Part shown: piece by piece, positions 35,836 through 45,600 of the stretch | Layout of the letters: every line of letters starts with the position of its first letter | How positions within the stretch are numbered: the stretch's first letter is position 1 | Assembly: GCF_964253035.1 (NCBI RefSeq) | Contig: NZ_CAXUQL020000001.1 | Coordinates: forward strand, 4,898,001 to 4,962,000 | From: Pseudorhodoferax sp032153935 | GTDB lineage: Bacteria; Pseudomonadota; Gammaproteobacteria; Burkholderiales; Burkholderiaceae_C | Direction: 5' to 3' | DNA length: 64,000 nucleotides | Notes under the pieces: generated by a model | The model's input: the letters and a program-made list of their open reading frames with translations, nothing else | The model's database searches: none | What the model was told of the DNA's origin: nothing | Translations under genes and position numbers: made by a program

Positions 35836-35871
35836 AAAAAAAGGCCCGAACCAGAACCTCTGGATCGGGCC
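35836..35871 (-). terminator. Rho-independent terminator between the binding-protein gene and livH
   Basis: On the minus strand a stem GGCCCGA/TCGGGCC, with an inner CCAGA/TCTGG pairing (one A-A mismatch, loop of 3), is followed by seven T (A at 35836-35842 on the plus strand). It lies 40 bp after the binding-protein stop and upstream of livH, so it probably lowers expression of permease and ATPase genes relative to the binding protein. Confidence 0.85.
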
Positions 35872-35910
35872 GGTGGGCGGCAGCCAGCCGCCCGCAGAAC
35901 CACGACGATG

Positions 35911-37143
35911 TCATCCAGGCCGCTTCATCTGGCAGCTGGTCGGGGTGCTGGACACATAGGACTCGAAGGTCTTGACCGGTGCCAGCGTCATGCCCGTGTT
36001 CTCGGGGCTGTAGGGGTACTTGGCATCGGCCTTCTGCCATACGCTCAGGTACAGCGGCTGCTGCAACTGGTGGTCGGACTTGCGCATCTCCACGTCGCCG
36101 TTGAAGCTCTTGAACTTCAGGCCCTCCATCGCCGCGGCCACCTTGACCGGATCGGTCGACTTGGCCTTGGCCATGGCCGCGCCGAGTGCGTTGTAGATAT
36201 GGATCACCGAGCCCGTGTAGAAGTCGTCCTTGAACTTGGTCTGGAACTCGGTCATCCACTGGCCCATCTGGCCGCCCATGTTGTAGTGGTTGTAGGCGAC
36301 CTGGTAGACGCGCCCTGCGCCGCCTGTGCCCAACGCCGTGGGCGTGCCGGTCACGCCGGCGTAGTAGGTGTAGAACTTGCCGTTGTAGCCGCCTTCGTTG
36401 GCCGCCTTGACCAGCAGCGCGAGGTCCGAACCCCAATTGCCCGTGATCACGGTGTCGGCGCCCGATGCCTTGATCTTGGCGATGTAGGGCGCGAAGTCGC
36501 GCACCTGGGCCAGCGGGTGCAGGTCTTCGCCGACCACCTGCACATCGGGCCGCTTGCGCGCGAGGATCTCCTTGGCGAACTTGGCGACCTGCTGGCCGTG
36601 CGAGTAGTTCTGGTTGAGCAGGTAGACCTTCTTGATGTCCGGCTGCTCCTGCATGTAGGTGGTCAGCGCCTCCAGCTTCATGGAGGTGTCGGCATCGAAG
36701 CGGAAGTGCCAGTAGTTGCACTTGCTGTTCGTGAAGTCCGGGTCCACGGCCGAGTGGTTGAGGTAGATCACCTCCTTGCCCGGGTTGCGCGCGTTGTGCT
36801 TGTCGACCGCGTCGATCAGCGCGGCCGCGACCGAGGAGCCGTTGCCCTGAGTGATGTAGCGCACACCCTGGTCGAGTGCGGCCTTCAGGTTGTTCAGGCT
36901 CTCGGCCGGACTCAGCTTGTTGTCGAACGGGATCACTTCGAACTTCACGCCGGCCGGATTGCTCTGGTTGAACTTCTCGGCGAAGAACTGGAAGCTCTTG
37001 ATCTGGTTGTTGCCCACCGGGCCCATCAGGCCCGACAGCGGGTCGATCCAGGCGATCTTGACTGTCTCGCCCTTCTGGGCGAAGGCGCCCATCGCACAGG
37101 CCAGCAGCGCAGCGGCTGCAACGATTCGTACAACAGGCTTCAT
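35911..37143 (-). CDS. Branched-chain amino acid-type ABC transporter periplasmic binding protein
   Basis: This 410-residue protein has a Sec signal (MKPVVRIVAAAALLACAMG, cleavage after AFA) and the type I periplasmic-binding fold of LivK/HAAT receptors: KIAWIDPLSGLMGPVG, GVRYITQGNGSSVAAAL, YLLNQNYSHGQQVA. It would deliver the ligand to LivHM. Given adjacent CoA ligase and beta-oxidation genes, the ligand may be a carboxylic or aromatic acid rather than leucine or valine; that is inference. It is followed by a terminator and preceded by 97 bp after the ligase gene. Confidence 0.92.
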   Translation of the reverse strand: MKPVVRIVAAAALLACAMGAFAQKGETVKIAWIDPLSGLMGPVGNNQIKSFQFFAEKFNQSNPAGVKFEVIPFDNKLSPAESLNNLKAALDQGVRYITQGNGSSVAAALIDAVDKHNARNPGKEVIYLNHSAVDPDFTNSKCNYWHFRFDADTSMKLEALTTYMQEQPDIKKVYLLNQNYSHGQQVAKFAKEILARKRPDVQVVGEDLHPLAQVRDFAPYIAKIKASGADTVITGNWGSDLALLVKAANEGGYNGKFYTYYAGVTGTPTALGTGGAGRVYQVAYNHYNMGGQMGQWMTEFQTKFKDDFYTGSVIHIYNALGAAMAKAKSTDPVKVAAAMEGLKFKSFNGDVEMRKSDHQLQQPLYLSVWQKADAKYPYSPENTGMTLAPVKTFESYVSSTPTSCQMKRPG

Positions 37144-37201
37144 TCGTTGGTCTCCTAGTGGTCTGAAAAAGTGCGGGCAGGTTACAAGTCTTCGTTTGCG
37201 C

Positions 37202-37229
37202 CACCGCTGAGGGATTGCCCTAGGCGGTG
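37202..37229 (-). terminator. Hairpin between the CoA ligase and binding-protein genes
   Basis: CACCGC at 37202-37207 pairs with GCGGTG at 37224-37229, with a nested GGG/CCC pair and a 4-nt ATTG loop. It lies 12 bp beyond the ligase stop on the minus strand. No T-run follows, so it may be only a partial terminator or RNA-stabilising structure. Confidence 0.3.
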
Positions 37230-37240
37230 TCGTGTGCGGC

Positions 37241-38884
<1,644 letters not shown>

Positions 38885-38934
38885 GGGTACTACTCCTCTT
38901 GGAAAGCTCGTGATGTCAGAGGCCTGCATCGTAA

Positions 38935-38971
38935 GGGCGGGCGCGTTCGGTATTTACCCGTACGCCCGCCC
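38935..38971 (-). terminator. GC-rich hairpin downstream of the carboxylesterase gene
   Basis: GGGCGGGCG (38935-38943) and CGCCCGCCC (38963-38971) are perfect 9-bp arms with a 19-nt loop. It lies 11 bp after the stop of the leftward carboxylesterase gene. There is no long T-run beyond it. It may end esterase transcription before the ligase gene. Confidence 0.5.
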
Positions 38972-38981
38972 TTGCCCGGGG

Positions 38982-40715
38982 TCACTGCACCGAGATCCTC
39001 GCGGCCGTTTGCGTGCCGTCGAACACCAGCTTTCCAGGCCAGGGCTGCCAGGTCACGCCCAGGCCGGCGTGGTTTGGATTGCCATTGCGGACGAAGGCGG
39101 AAACGCTGGCCATCATTGCGCTGGACAAGGCCAGCCGGCCCGGCCGATTGGCCGTGCTGTTCACTGCGTTCGCAAACACCGAGGGCCCGAAGTTGCCGAA
39201 CAGGAACGGCAGATCGAACGCATGGGCGGCACCGTAGATGTCGTTCCAGGGCGCAGGCTCCTGGGCCCAGGCGAACTCGTAATACCAGACATTGGCTTGC
39301 TGGCTGGCCAGTGTGTTCAGCACGTTGTCGCGCGCGGCGCCCAGGAAGATGCTGCCCAATTGGCTGGTCTTGGCGTTGTAGCCGGTGGCAGGGGCGGTCA
39401 CCGGCAGGTAGGACGCGTCCAGGATGTCGGCCGCGGTCAGCGTGGTAGGGACATCGGGGTTGAAGTTCTGCATCAGCGTGAAGCGTGCAGCGTCCGTGAC
39501 GACCATGCCGGGTTTGCCGCCGAACAGCGTCAGGAACGGAGCGAACAGCTTGCCTTCCTCGGCCGTCATGCCGGCCAGCACCGGGACCTTCTGGTAGTTG
39601 CCCGCCTTCATGGTGGCGATCGGGTCCAGCGGCACCACCGCACCATCGGGAATGGGGCCGGAGCCGGTCAGACCCTTGGCCAGCACCGTCGTCAGCACCG
39701 TGTTGGCATCCTTGCCGCGCAGGTAGTCGGCGATCTGCGCGTCGGTCTGCGTCGCTGCGTAGGCCAGGGCGCCAGGCACGTCCGCGGCCTTGCCATCTGC
39801 AATCAGCAGCTGGGCCAGCAGGCCATTGCCCTGGGCCAGATAGGTCGCTGGCGGGTTCAGCGTGGGCAGGCTGTTGGCGGGCAGGTTGGTGGCCAGCGAG
39901 ATGCCGCCAGACAGTGGGATGGCCTTGTGGAGCAGGCCGGCCGCCAGCGGCGAGGCCATCAGCGCGTAAGTGTTGATGGCGCCGGCCGATTGCCCCATGA
40001 CCGTGACGTTGTCTGCCGCGCCGCCGAAGTTGCCGATGTTCTTCTGGATAAACTTCAACGCCTGCAGGTTGTCCAGGATCGCGAAGTTCCCCGAGGCATC
40101 CTGCGCACTGGCCCCGGCCCTGAGCTGCGGCAGACTGAAGAAGCCCAGTACGCCGACACGGTAGTTGGCCGTGACCACGACGGCATTGGCCGCCTTGGCC
40201 AGCTTTGCGCCATCGTAGACCGGGTCGGCCGTGTAGCCCGAGATGTTGCTACCGCCGTAGATGAACAGGATCACCGGCAGCTTGTTGTCGCCGGTGGCCG
40301 GCCGCCAGATGTTCAGCGTCAGGCAGTCCTCCTTGCCCACAGGGGTATTCAGCGTGCTGGCAATCGTGCTGTCGTAGGTGTTGTTCGCGCCGGGACCGTA
40401 GATACGGCCGTTCTGCAGGCAGGCGTTGCCGAAGGTCTGCGTGGTGCGCGTGCCGGTCCAGGCGTCCGGCTCCACGGGCGCTTTCCAGCGCAGTGCGCCG
40501 ACCGGTGGCTTGGCAAAGGGCACGCCTTTCCAGACATAGGTGCCGCTGTTCGCCGAATCGTCGATGCCCTGAACCTTGCCATACGCGGTGCTGCGCACGG
40601 TGGGGGCGTCGTCGTCGGAGCCACCGCAGCCCGCCAGCGCCGCGCAGGCCGCAAGAACCAGCACCGCCGTGGTGCGCTGCGCACACGAGGATGCCGCCGA
40701 AAAAGCTGTACGCAT
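38982..40715 (-). CDS. Carboxylesterase/lipase type B, predicted lipoprotein
   Basis: A 577-residue type B carboxylesterase with an N-terminal lipobox LAGC (Cys30), so it is probably anchored in the outer membrane or inner membrane periplasmic face. The family features are FAKPPVGALRWKAP, EDCLTLNIWRP, IYGGSN (oxyanion hole) and the nucleophile Ser243 in GQSAGA, where GESAGA is more common. The His region is GAAHAFDLPFLFG. ATG at 40715 follows AAGGAG by about 8 nt. It is divergent from an AraC gene, 145 bp apart, suggesting regulation by that protein. Confidence 0.9.
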   Translation of the reverse strand: MRTAFSAASSCAQRTTAVLVLAACAALAGCGGSDDDAPTVRSTAYGKVQGIDDSANSGTYVWKGVPFAKPPVGALRWKAPVEPDAWTGTRTTQTFGNACLQNGRIYGPGANNTYDSTIASTLNTPVGKEDCLTLNIWRPATGDNKLPVILFIYGGSNISGYTADPVYDGAKLAKAANAVVVTANYRVGVLGFFSLPQLRAGASAQDASGNFAILDNLQALKFIQKNIGNFGGAADNVTVMGQSAGAINTYALMASPLAAGLLHKAIPLSGGISLATNLPANSLPTLNPPATYLAQGNGLLAQLLIADGKAADVPGALAYAATQTDAQIADYLRGKDANTVLTTVLAKGLTGSGPIPDGAVVPLDPIATMKAGNYQKVPVLAGMTAEEGKLFAPFLTLFGGKPGMVVTDAARFTLMQNFNPDVPTTLTAADILDASYLPVTAPATGYNAKTSQLGSIFLGAARDNVLNTLASQQANVWYYEFAWAQEPAPWNDIYGAAHAFDLPFLFGNFGPSVFANAVNSTANRPGRLALSSAMMASVSAFVRNGNPNHAGLGVTWQPWPGKLVFDGTQTAARISVQ

Positions 40716-40860
40716 GCTTGTCTCCTTGTCCCGTGCTTCGGGGTTATTCGGAATGCGCGGGCAGCGGACCCTCGTCCATACTGCGCCGCTTCGGGCCGTT
40801 GCCAAGAGAAAGTCTAGGAGGGGTCCGCACGAACACCGCTATCGCAAGCGCGCCAAACCG

Positions 40861-41895
40861 ATGACTTCAGCAACCACTCTCCCCTACCTGCCCGTGCGCA
40901 CGAGTTCGGCCGCCTGGCTCACGGGCGTGCTGACCATGTTCGAGGCGCAAGGGCTGGACGTGCCCGCCTTGCTGCGCGACGCGGGTTTCGACGCGGCCAC
41001 GCTGCACCGGCACAACGCGCGCATCCCGGTGGACCAGATCACGCGGCTGTGGCAGCTGGCCGTGGCACGCTCCGGCAAGCCCACACTGGGTCTGCAGCGC
41101 CACCTTGCCGCCACCCACAGCAACACCGGCACCGTGGGCCATGTGATGAGCTGCAGCCCCGACCTGGGCCGCGCGCTGACCCACCTGGCGCGCTACATGG
41201 CCGTGATCTCGGACGCGACGGGCTTCTCGCTGCAGCTGGAGGCACGCGGCATCTGGCTGACCACGGTGCACACGGGTGGCACGCTGCCGATCCCGCGTCA
41301 GCGCGTGGAGTACGCCATGCTGGCCACGCTGATGCTGTGCCAGTGGCTCACGCGCAAGGAATTCGACCCGCTGCTGGTGGAATTGGCCGATGCCGCGCCT
41401 GCCGACGACGGGCCGCAGCGCGCGGCCTTCGGCTGTGCGTTGCGCTTCGGCGCACCGGCCAACCGCATGCTGATCGCGCGCAGTGACCTGGACCGCCCGA
41501 TCCCGACCTATGACGCCGAGCTGGCCGGCATGCTGGAGGCGCTGCTGGACAAGCAACTCGCCCAGCTGGGCCAGACCAGCACCGCGAGCCGTGTGCGCAG
41601 CGAGATCGCGCGGCTGTTGAACCAGGGCGAGCCGCGCCGCGAGGTGGTGGCCAAGGGCCTGGGCCTGGCCGAGCGCACGCTGCAGCGCCGGCTGCAGCAG
41701 GAACAGGTGTCCTACCAGGCCCTGCTCGACAGCACGCGGCACGAACTGGCCCAGCAATACCTGGCCGAGCAGCGCCACAGCCTGGCGGATGTGTCCGACC
41801 TGCTGGGCTATGGGGACAGCAGCAACTTCCACCGCGCCTGCAAGCGCTGGTTCGGCGTGCCACCGGCCCAGTACCGCGCCCAGATCGGCTGCTGA
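40861..41895 (+). CDS. AraC-family transcriptional regulator (OruR-like)
   Basis: The 344-residue protein has an N-terminal arabinose-binding-like effector domain (residues about 20-205: VPALLRDAGFD, LGHVMSCSPDLGRAL as VGHVMSCSPDLG) and a C-terminal AraC double helix-turn-helix (about 245-340: GLGLAERTLQRRL, SLADVSDLLGYGDSSNFHRACKRWFGVPP). It probably controls the divergent carboxylesterase gene, and possibly the catabolic block beyond. The ATG at 40861 is the first to give a normal length. Effector unknown. Confidence 0.92.
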   Translation: MTSATTLPYLPVRTSSAAWLTGVLTMFEAQGLDVPALLRDAGFDAATLHRHNARIPVDQITRLWQLAVARSGKPTLGLQRHLAATHSNTGTVGHVMSCSPDLGRALTHLARYMAVISDATGFSLQLEARGIWLTTVHTGGTLPIPRQRVEYAMLATLMLCQWLTRKEFDPLLVELADAAPADDGPQRAAFGCALRFGAPANRMLIARSDLDRPIPTYDAELAGMLEALLDKQLAQLGQTSTASRVRSEIARLLNQGEPRREVVAKGLGLAERTLQRRLQQEQVSYQALLDSTRHELAQQYLAEQRHSLADVSDLLGYGDSSNFHRACKRWFGVPPAQYRAQIGC

Positions 41896-41951
41896 AGCGC
41901 CGCGGTGGCCCTTGTCGGCCGGGGTTTACCCGCCTGCCCGACAATCGGGGG

Positions 41952-43439
41952 ATGCGCTCTTCCACCGAGGCCGTCCTGGCCGACCCCGCGCCCATCGCCT
42001 GGCGCGCGGGCTTCGCCGACCTGGGGCCGGCCTTTCTCACGCGCCTGCAGCCCACGCCGCTGCCCGCCCCCTACTGGGTCGGCCGCAGTGCCGAGGTCGC
42101 CGCGCAGCTGGGCCTGGATGCCGCGTGGTTTGCGTCCGATGCTGCGCTGCAGGCCTTCACGGGCAACCAGCTGCTGCCCGGCAGCGCGCCTTACGCTTCG
42201 GTCTACAGCGGCCACCAGTTCGGCGTCTGGGCCGGCCAGCTCGGCGACGGCCGCGCGATCGGACTCGGCGAAACGGCCGCTGGCCAGGAACTGCAACTCA
42301 AGGGCGCCGGGCGCACGCCGTACTCGCGCATGGGCGACGGCCGTGCCGTGCTGCGCTCGTCGATCCGTGAATTCCTGTGCAGCGAGGCCATGGCGGGCCT
42401 GGGCATTGCCACCACGCGTGCGCTGTGCGTGACGGGCTCGGACGCACCGGTGCGCCGCGAGACGCTGGAGACCGCCGCCGTCGTGACGCGCGTGGCGCCC
42501 AGCTTCGTCCGCTTCGGCCACTTCGAGCATTTCGCGGCCAGCGGCGACCACACCTCTCTGCGCGCACTGGCCGACCATGTGATCGACCGCCATTACCCCG
42601 CGTGCCGAGAGCAGGCCGCGGACTTCGGCGGCAATGTGTACGCGGCACTGCTGCGCGCCGTGACGCAGCGCACGGCCGCCATGCTCGCGCAATGGCAGGC
42701 CGTGGGCTTTTGCCACGGTGTCATGAACACCGACAACATGAGCATCCTGGGCCTGACCATCGACTACGGGCCGTTCCAGTTCCTCGATGCCTTCGACCCC
42801 GGTCACATCTGCAACCACAGCGACAGCCAGGGCCGCTACGCCTTCAACCGCCAGCCCAACGTCGCGTACTGGAACCTGTTCTGCCTGGGCCAGGCGCTGC
42901 TGCCGCTGATCGAGGAGCAGGATCTGGCACTGGCCGCGCTGGAGACCTACAAGGCCGATTTTCCGCAGGCGCTGGAGACGGCCATGCGCGCCAAGCTCGG
43001 CCTGGCGCAGCCGCTGGACGACGACCGCGCGCTGATCGAGTCCACGCTGCAGTTGCTGGCCAGCCAGCGCGCGGACCACACCATCTTCTGGCGCCGGCTG
43101 TCCGACGCCGTCGCGGCGGGCATGCTGCTGCAGCCCGTGCGCGACCTGTTCCTGGACGGCGCGGCTTTCGACGACTGGGCCACGCTCTACCAGCGCCGCA
43201 TGGCCGGCACCGATCTCGCCCAGGCCGGTGCGCGCATGCACGCCGTCAATCCCAAGTTCGTGCTGCGCAACCACCTGGCCGAGCAGGCCATCCGCCGCGC
43301 GCAGGACAAGGACTTCTCCGAGGTCGAACGCTTGCGCCGCCTGCTGCAGGCCCCATTTGACGCGCATCCCGGCTGCGAGGCCGATGCCGACTTCCCGCCC
43401 GACTGGGCCTCTTCCATCGAGATCAGCTGTTCCTCATGA
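41952..43439 (+). CDS. selO: Protein adenylyltransferase SelO (YdiU)
   Basis: A 495-residue pseudokinase of the SelO family: YSGHQFGVWAGQLGDGRA, LKGAGRTPYSRMGDGRAVLRSS (shown in parts: QLKGAGRTPYSR), HGVMNTDNMSILG (Asn/Asp metal site). In the family it transfers AMP to Ser, Thr or Tyr and acts in redox stress. Cys493, third from the C-terminus in SCSS, is in the place of the selenocysteine of animal SelO. The stop overlaps the msrB start (ATGA), so SelO and MsrB are likely co-made. Confidence 0.94.
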   Translation: MRSSTEAVLADPAPIAWRAGFADLGPAFLTRLQPTPLPAPYWVGRSAEVAAQLGLDAAWFASDAALQAFTGNQLLPGSAPYASVYSGHQFGVWAGQLGDGRAIGLGETAAGQELQLKGAGRTPYSRMGDGRAVLRSSIREFLCSEAMAGLGIATTRALCVTGSDAPVRRETLETAAVVTRVAPSFVRFGHFEHFAASGDHTSLRALADHVIDRHYPACREQAADFGGNVYAALLRAVTQRTAAMLAQWQAVGFCHGVMNTDNMSILGLTIDYGPFQFLDAFDPGHICNHSDSQGRYAFNRQPNVAYWNLFCLGQALLPLIEEQDLALAALETYKADFPQALETAMRAKLGLAQPLDDDRALIESTLQLLASQRADHTIFWRRLSDAVAAGMLLQPVRDLFLDGAAFDDWATLYQRRMAGTDLAQAGARMHAVNPKFVLRNHLAEQAIRRAQDKDFSEVERLRRLLQAPFDAHPGCEADADFPPDWASSIEISCSS

Positions 43440-43846
43440 CCCGCCCCATCGAGAAAACCGACGCCGAATGGCGTGCACTGCTGGCCGAGAAAGGCGCCGA
43501 ACCGGCCGCCTACCAGGTCACCCGCCATGCGGCCACCGAGCGGCCCTACACCGGCAAGTACGAACAGCACTGGGCCGATGGCAGCTACCACTGCGTCTGC
43601 TGCGGCGCCAAGCTGTTCGACTCCAGCACCAAGTTCGACGCCGGCTGCGGCTGGCCCAGCTTTTCGCAAGAAGCCGTGCCCGGCGCGATCGAGGAGATCG
43701 TCGACCGCAGCCATGGCATGGTGCGCACAGAGACCGTTTGCGCCAGCTGCGGTGCCCACCTGGGCCATGTGTTCCCGGACGGCCCCGCGCCGACCGGCCT
43801 GCGCTACTGCATGAACTCGGCCTCGCTGCAGTTCGAGGACAAGTGA
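43436..43846 (+). CDS. msrB: Peptide-methionine (R)-S-oxide reductase MsrB
   Basis: The 136-residue enzyme reduces methionine-R-sulfoxide in proteins. It has the two zinc CxxC pairs, Cys53/Cys56 and Cys102/Cys105, and the catalytic Cys125 in RYCMNSASL. There is no signal peptide, so cytoplasmic. It overlaps selO by 4 nt, linking two redox-related proteins in one transcript, and is followed 4 bp later by yciB. Confidence 0.96.
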   Translation: MTRPIEKTDAEWRALLAEKGAEPAAYQVTRHAATERPYTGKYEQHWADGSYHCVCCGAKLFDSSTKFDAGCGWPSFSQEAVPGAIEEIVDRSHGMVRTETVCASCGAHLGHVFPDGPAPTGLRYCMNSASLQFEDK

Positions 43847-43850
43847 GCCC

Positions 43851-44414
43851 ATGAAGATCCTGCTCGACTTCCTGCCGATCCTGCTGTTCTTCGGCGCCTA
43901 CAAGCTCTATGGCATCTATGTCGGCACGGCCGTGCTGATGGCCGCCACCGTGGTGCAGATGGGCGTGACCTATGCGCAGGAACGCAAGCTGCAGACCATG
44001 CAGAAGGCCACGCTGGCGCTGGTGCTGGTGTTCGGCACCCTGACCCTGGTGCTGCAGGACGAACGCTTCATCAAGTGGAAACCCACGGTGCTGTACGCCG
44101 CCATGGCGCTGGCCCTGGCCGTCACGGTCTGGGTGTTCAAGAAAAACTTTCTGAAGCTCGTGCTGGGCAGCCAGCTGGAGCTGCCCGACGCGGTATGGAT
44201 GCGGCTGAACTGGCTATGGGTGGCCTACTGCCTGTTCATGGCGGTCGTGAACGGCTACGTGGCCTATTACTTCAGCACCGATGCCTGGGTCGATTTCAAG
44301 CTGTGGGGTTACGTGTTCCCGCTGGCCTTCATCGTCGGCCAGGGTCTGTACGTTTCGCGCTACCTCAAGTCCGACGGCGATGTGGTCGAAGTCGAGCCCA
44401 AGGAGCGCCGCTGA
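43851..44414 (+). CDS. yciB: Inner-membrane protein YciB (IspZ-type septation protein)
   Basis: A 187-residue protein with five predicted membrane helices, the length and pattern of YciB: LLDFLPILLFFGAYKLYGIY, the central KWKPTVLYAAMA, LGSQLELPDAVWMRLN and DFKLWGYVFPL. YciB affects envelope synthesis and septation in enterics. It begins 4 bp after msrB, and its stop shares bases with the bolA start (TGATG). Confidence 0.93.
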   Translation: MKILLDFLPILLFFGAYKLYGIYVGTAVLMAATVVQMGVTYAQERKLQTMQKATLALVLVFGTLTLVLQDERFIKWKPTVLYAAMALALAVTVWVFKKNFLKLVLGSQLELPDAVWMRLNWLWVAYCLFMAVVNGYVAYYFSTDAWVDFKLWGYVFPLAFIVGQGLYVSRYLKSDGDVVEVEPKERR

Positions 44415-44734
44415 TGGTGGCGACGGCCGAAGACATGGCGCAGGTTCTGCGTGCGGCGCTGGCGCCCACGCAGCTCGAAGTGCTAGACGAAAGCGCCGCG
44501 CACGCCGGCCATGCGGGCGCCGGCCCGCAGCCCTATGGCACGCACTTCCGCATACGCATCGCCTCTCCACAATTTGCCGGACTGTCGCGCGTGGCGCAAC
44601 ATCGCCTTGTGTATGATCCGCTGCGCCAAATGATCACCCAGGGCGTGCACGCCATAGCCATCGAAGTTCTCCCTCCCGTGCACCCGGCCGCGACGCCGTC
44701 GTCGCTCCAGGCCCCGCCCTCCCAAAGTTCTTGA
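44414..44734 (+). CDS. BolA-family protein
   Basis: A 106-residue protein with the BolA fold at about residues 10-90: THFRIRIASPQFAGLSRVAQHRLVYD (core SRVAQHRLVYD) and VHAIAIEVLPP. BolA proteins work with monothiol glutaredoxins in iron metabolism or act as regulators. The C-terminal PPVHPAATPSSLQAPPS tail is disordered. Its start overlaps the yciB stop, and the parvulin gene begins 8 bp later, an arrangement seen in Burkholderiales. Confidence 0.88.
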   Translation: MVATAEDMAQVLRAALAPTQLEVLDESAAHAGHAGAGPQPYGTHFRIRIASPQFAGLSRVAQHRLVYDPLRQMITQGVHAIAIEVLPPVHPAATPSSLQAPPSQSS

Positions 44735-44742
44735 GGAAACAC

Positions 44743-45534
44743 ATGAAGAAGTCTCTGTATTCCGCAGTTGCGGCTGCGCTCGTGCTGGGTGCCGCCAGCA
44801 TGCCCACGTTCGCGCAGAACGTGGCGGTGGTGAACGGCAAGGCTGTTCCCAAGGCGCGTGTGGATGCGCTGGCTGAGCAGATGGCCCGCGCCGGCCGCCC
44901 GGTCACGCCGGACCAGGAAGGCCAGCTGCGCGAGGAAGTCATCATGCGTGAAGTGTTCATGCAGGAAGCGCAGAAGCGTGGCCTGGACGCCACGCCCGAC
45001 TTCCAGGCCCAGATGGATTTCGCCCGCCAGTCGCTGCTGGTGCGCGAACTGCTGGTGGACTACCAGAAGACCCATCCCGTGACCGACGCCGAGATCCAGG
45101 CCGAGTACGACAAGGTCAAGGCCGCCAATTCCAGCGACGGCAAGGAATACAAGGCCCAGCACATCCTGGTCGAGAAGGAAGCCGACGCCAAGGCCATCAT
45201 CGCCAGCCTGAAGAAGGGCGGCAAGTTCGAGGACATCGCCAAGAAGCAGTCCAAGGACCCCGGATCCGGTGCCAACGGCGGGGATCTGGGCTGGGCCAAC
45301 CCGGCTGGCTACGTGAAGGAGTTCGGCGACGCACTGGTCAAGCTCAAGAAGGGCCAGACCACCGAGGTTCCGGTCAAGACCCAGTTCGGCTACCACATCA
45401 TCCGCCTGAACGACGAGCGCCAGCAGGAGTTCCCGCCGCTGGAACAGGTCAAGCCGCAGATCGCGCAGCAGCTGCAGCAGCAGAAGATGCAGCAGTACCA
45501 GCAGGAACTGCGCGCCAAGGCCAAGGTCGAGTAA
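44743..45534 (+). CDS. Periplasmic parvulin-type peptidyl-prolyl isomerase
   Basis: The 263-residue protein has a Sec signal peptide (cleavage after Ala24, FA/QN) and a parvulin rotamase domain at about 135-230 (YKAQHILVEKEADAKAI, GDLGWANPAGYVKEF, KTQFGYHIIRL), flanked by SurA-like N-terminal helices. It assists folding of exported proteins. GAGGAA lies 7 bp upstream of the ATG at 44743. The C-terminus is Gln-rich (QQLQQQKMQQYQQE). A strong terminator follows. Confidence 0.93.
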   Translation: MKKSLYSAVAAALVLGAASMPTFAQNVAVVNGKAVPKARVDALAEQMARAGRPVTPDQEGQLREEVIMREVFMQEAQKRGLDATPDFQAQMDFARQSLLVRELLVDYQKTHPVTDAEIQAEYDKVKAANSSDGKEYKAQHILVEKEADAKAIIASLKKGGKFEDIAKKQSKDPGSGANGGDLGWANPAGYVKEFGDALVKLKKGQTTEVPVKTQFGYHIIRLNDERQQEFPPLEQVKPQIAQQLQQQKMQQYQQELRAKAKVE

Positions 45535-45554
45535 GCGCCCTGCCCCGGCAACGC

Positions 45555-45581
45555 AAAAGGCTTCCCTCGGGAAGCCTTTTT
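45555..45581. terminator. Bidirectional rho-independent terminator between parvulin gene and leuA
   Basis: AAAAGGCTTCCC-TC-GGGAAGCCTTTTT: a 10-bp stem flanked by A4 on the left and T5 on the right, so it can work for the rightward parvulin gene and for leftward leuA. It is centred 34 bp after the parvulin stop and 33 bp beyond the leuA stop. Confidence 0.9.
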
Positions 45582-45600
45582 GCTCTGCGGGGTGCCCTCG

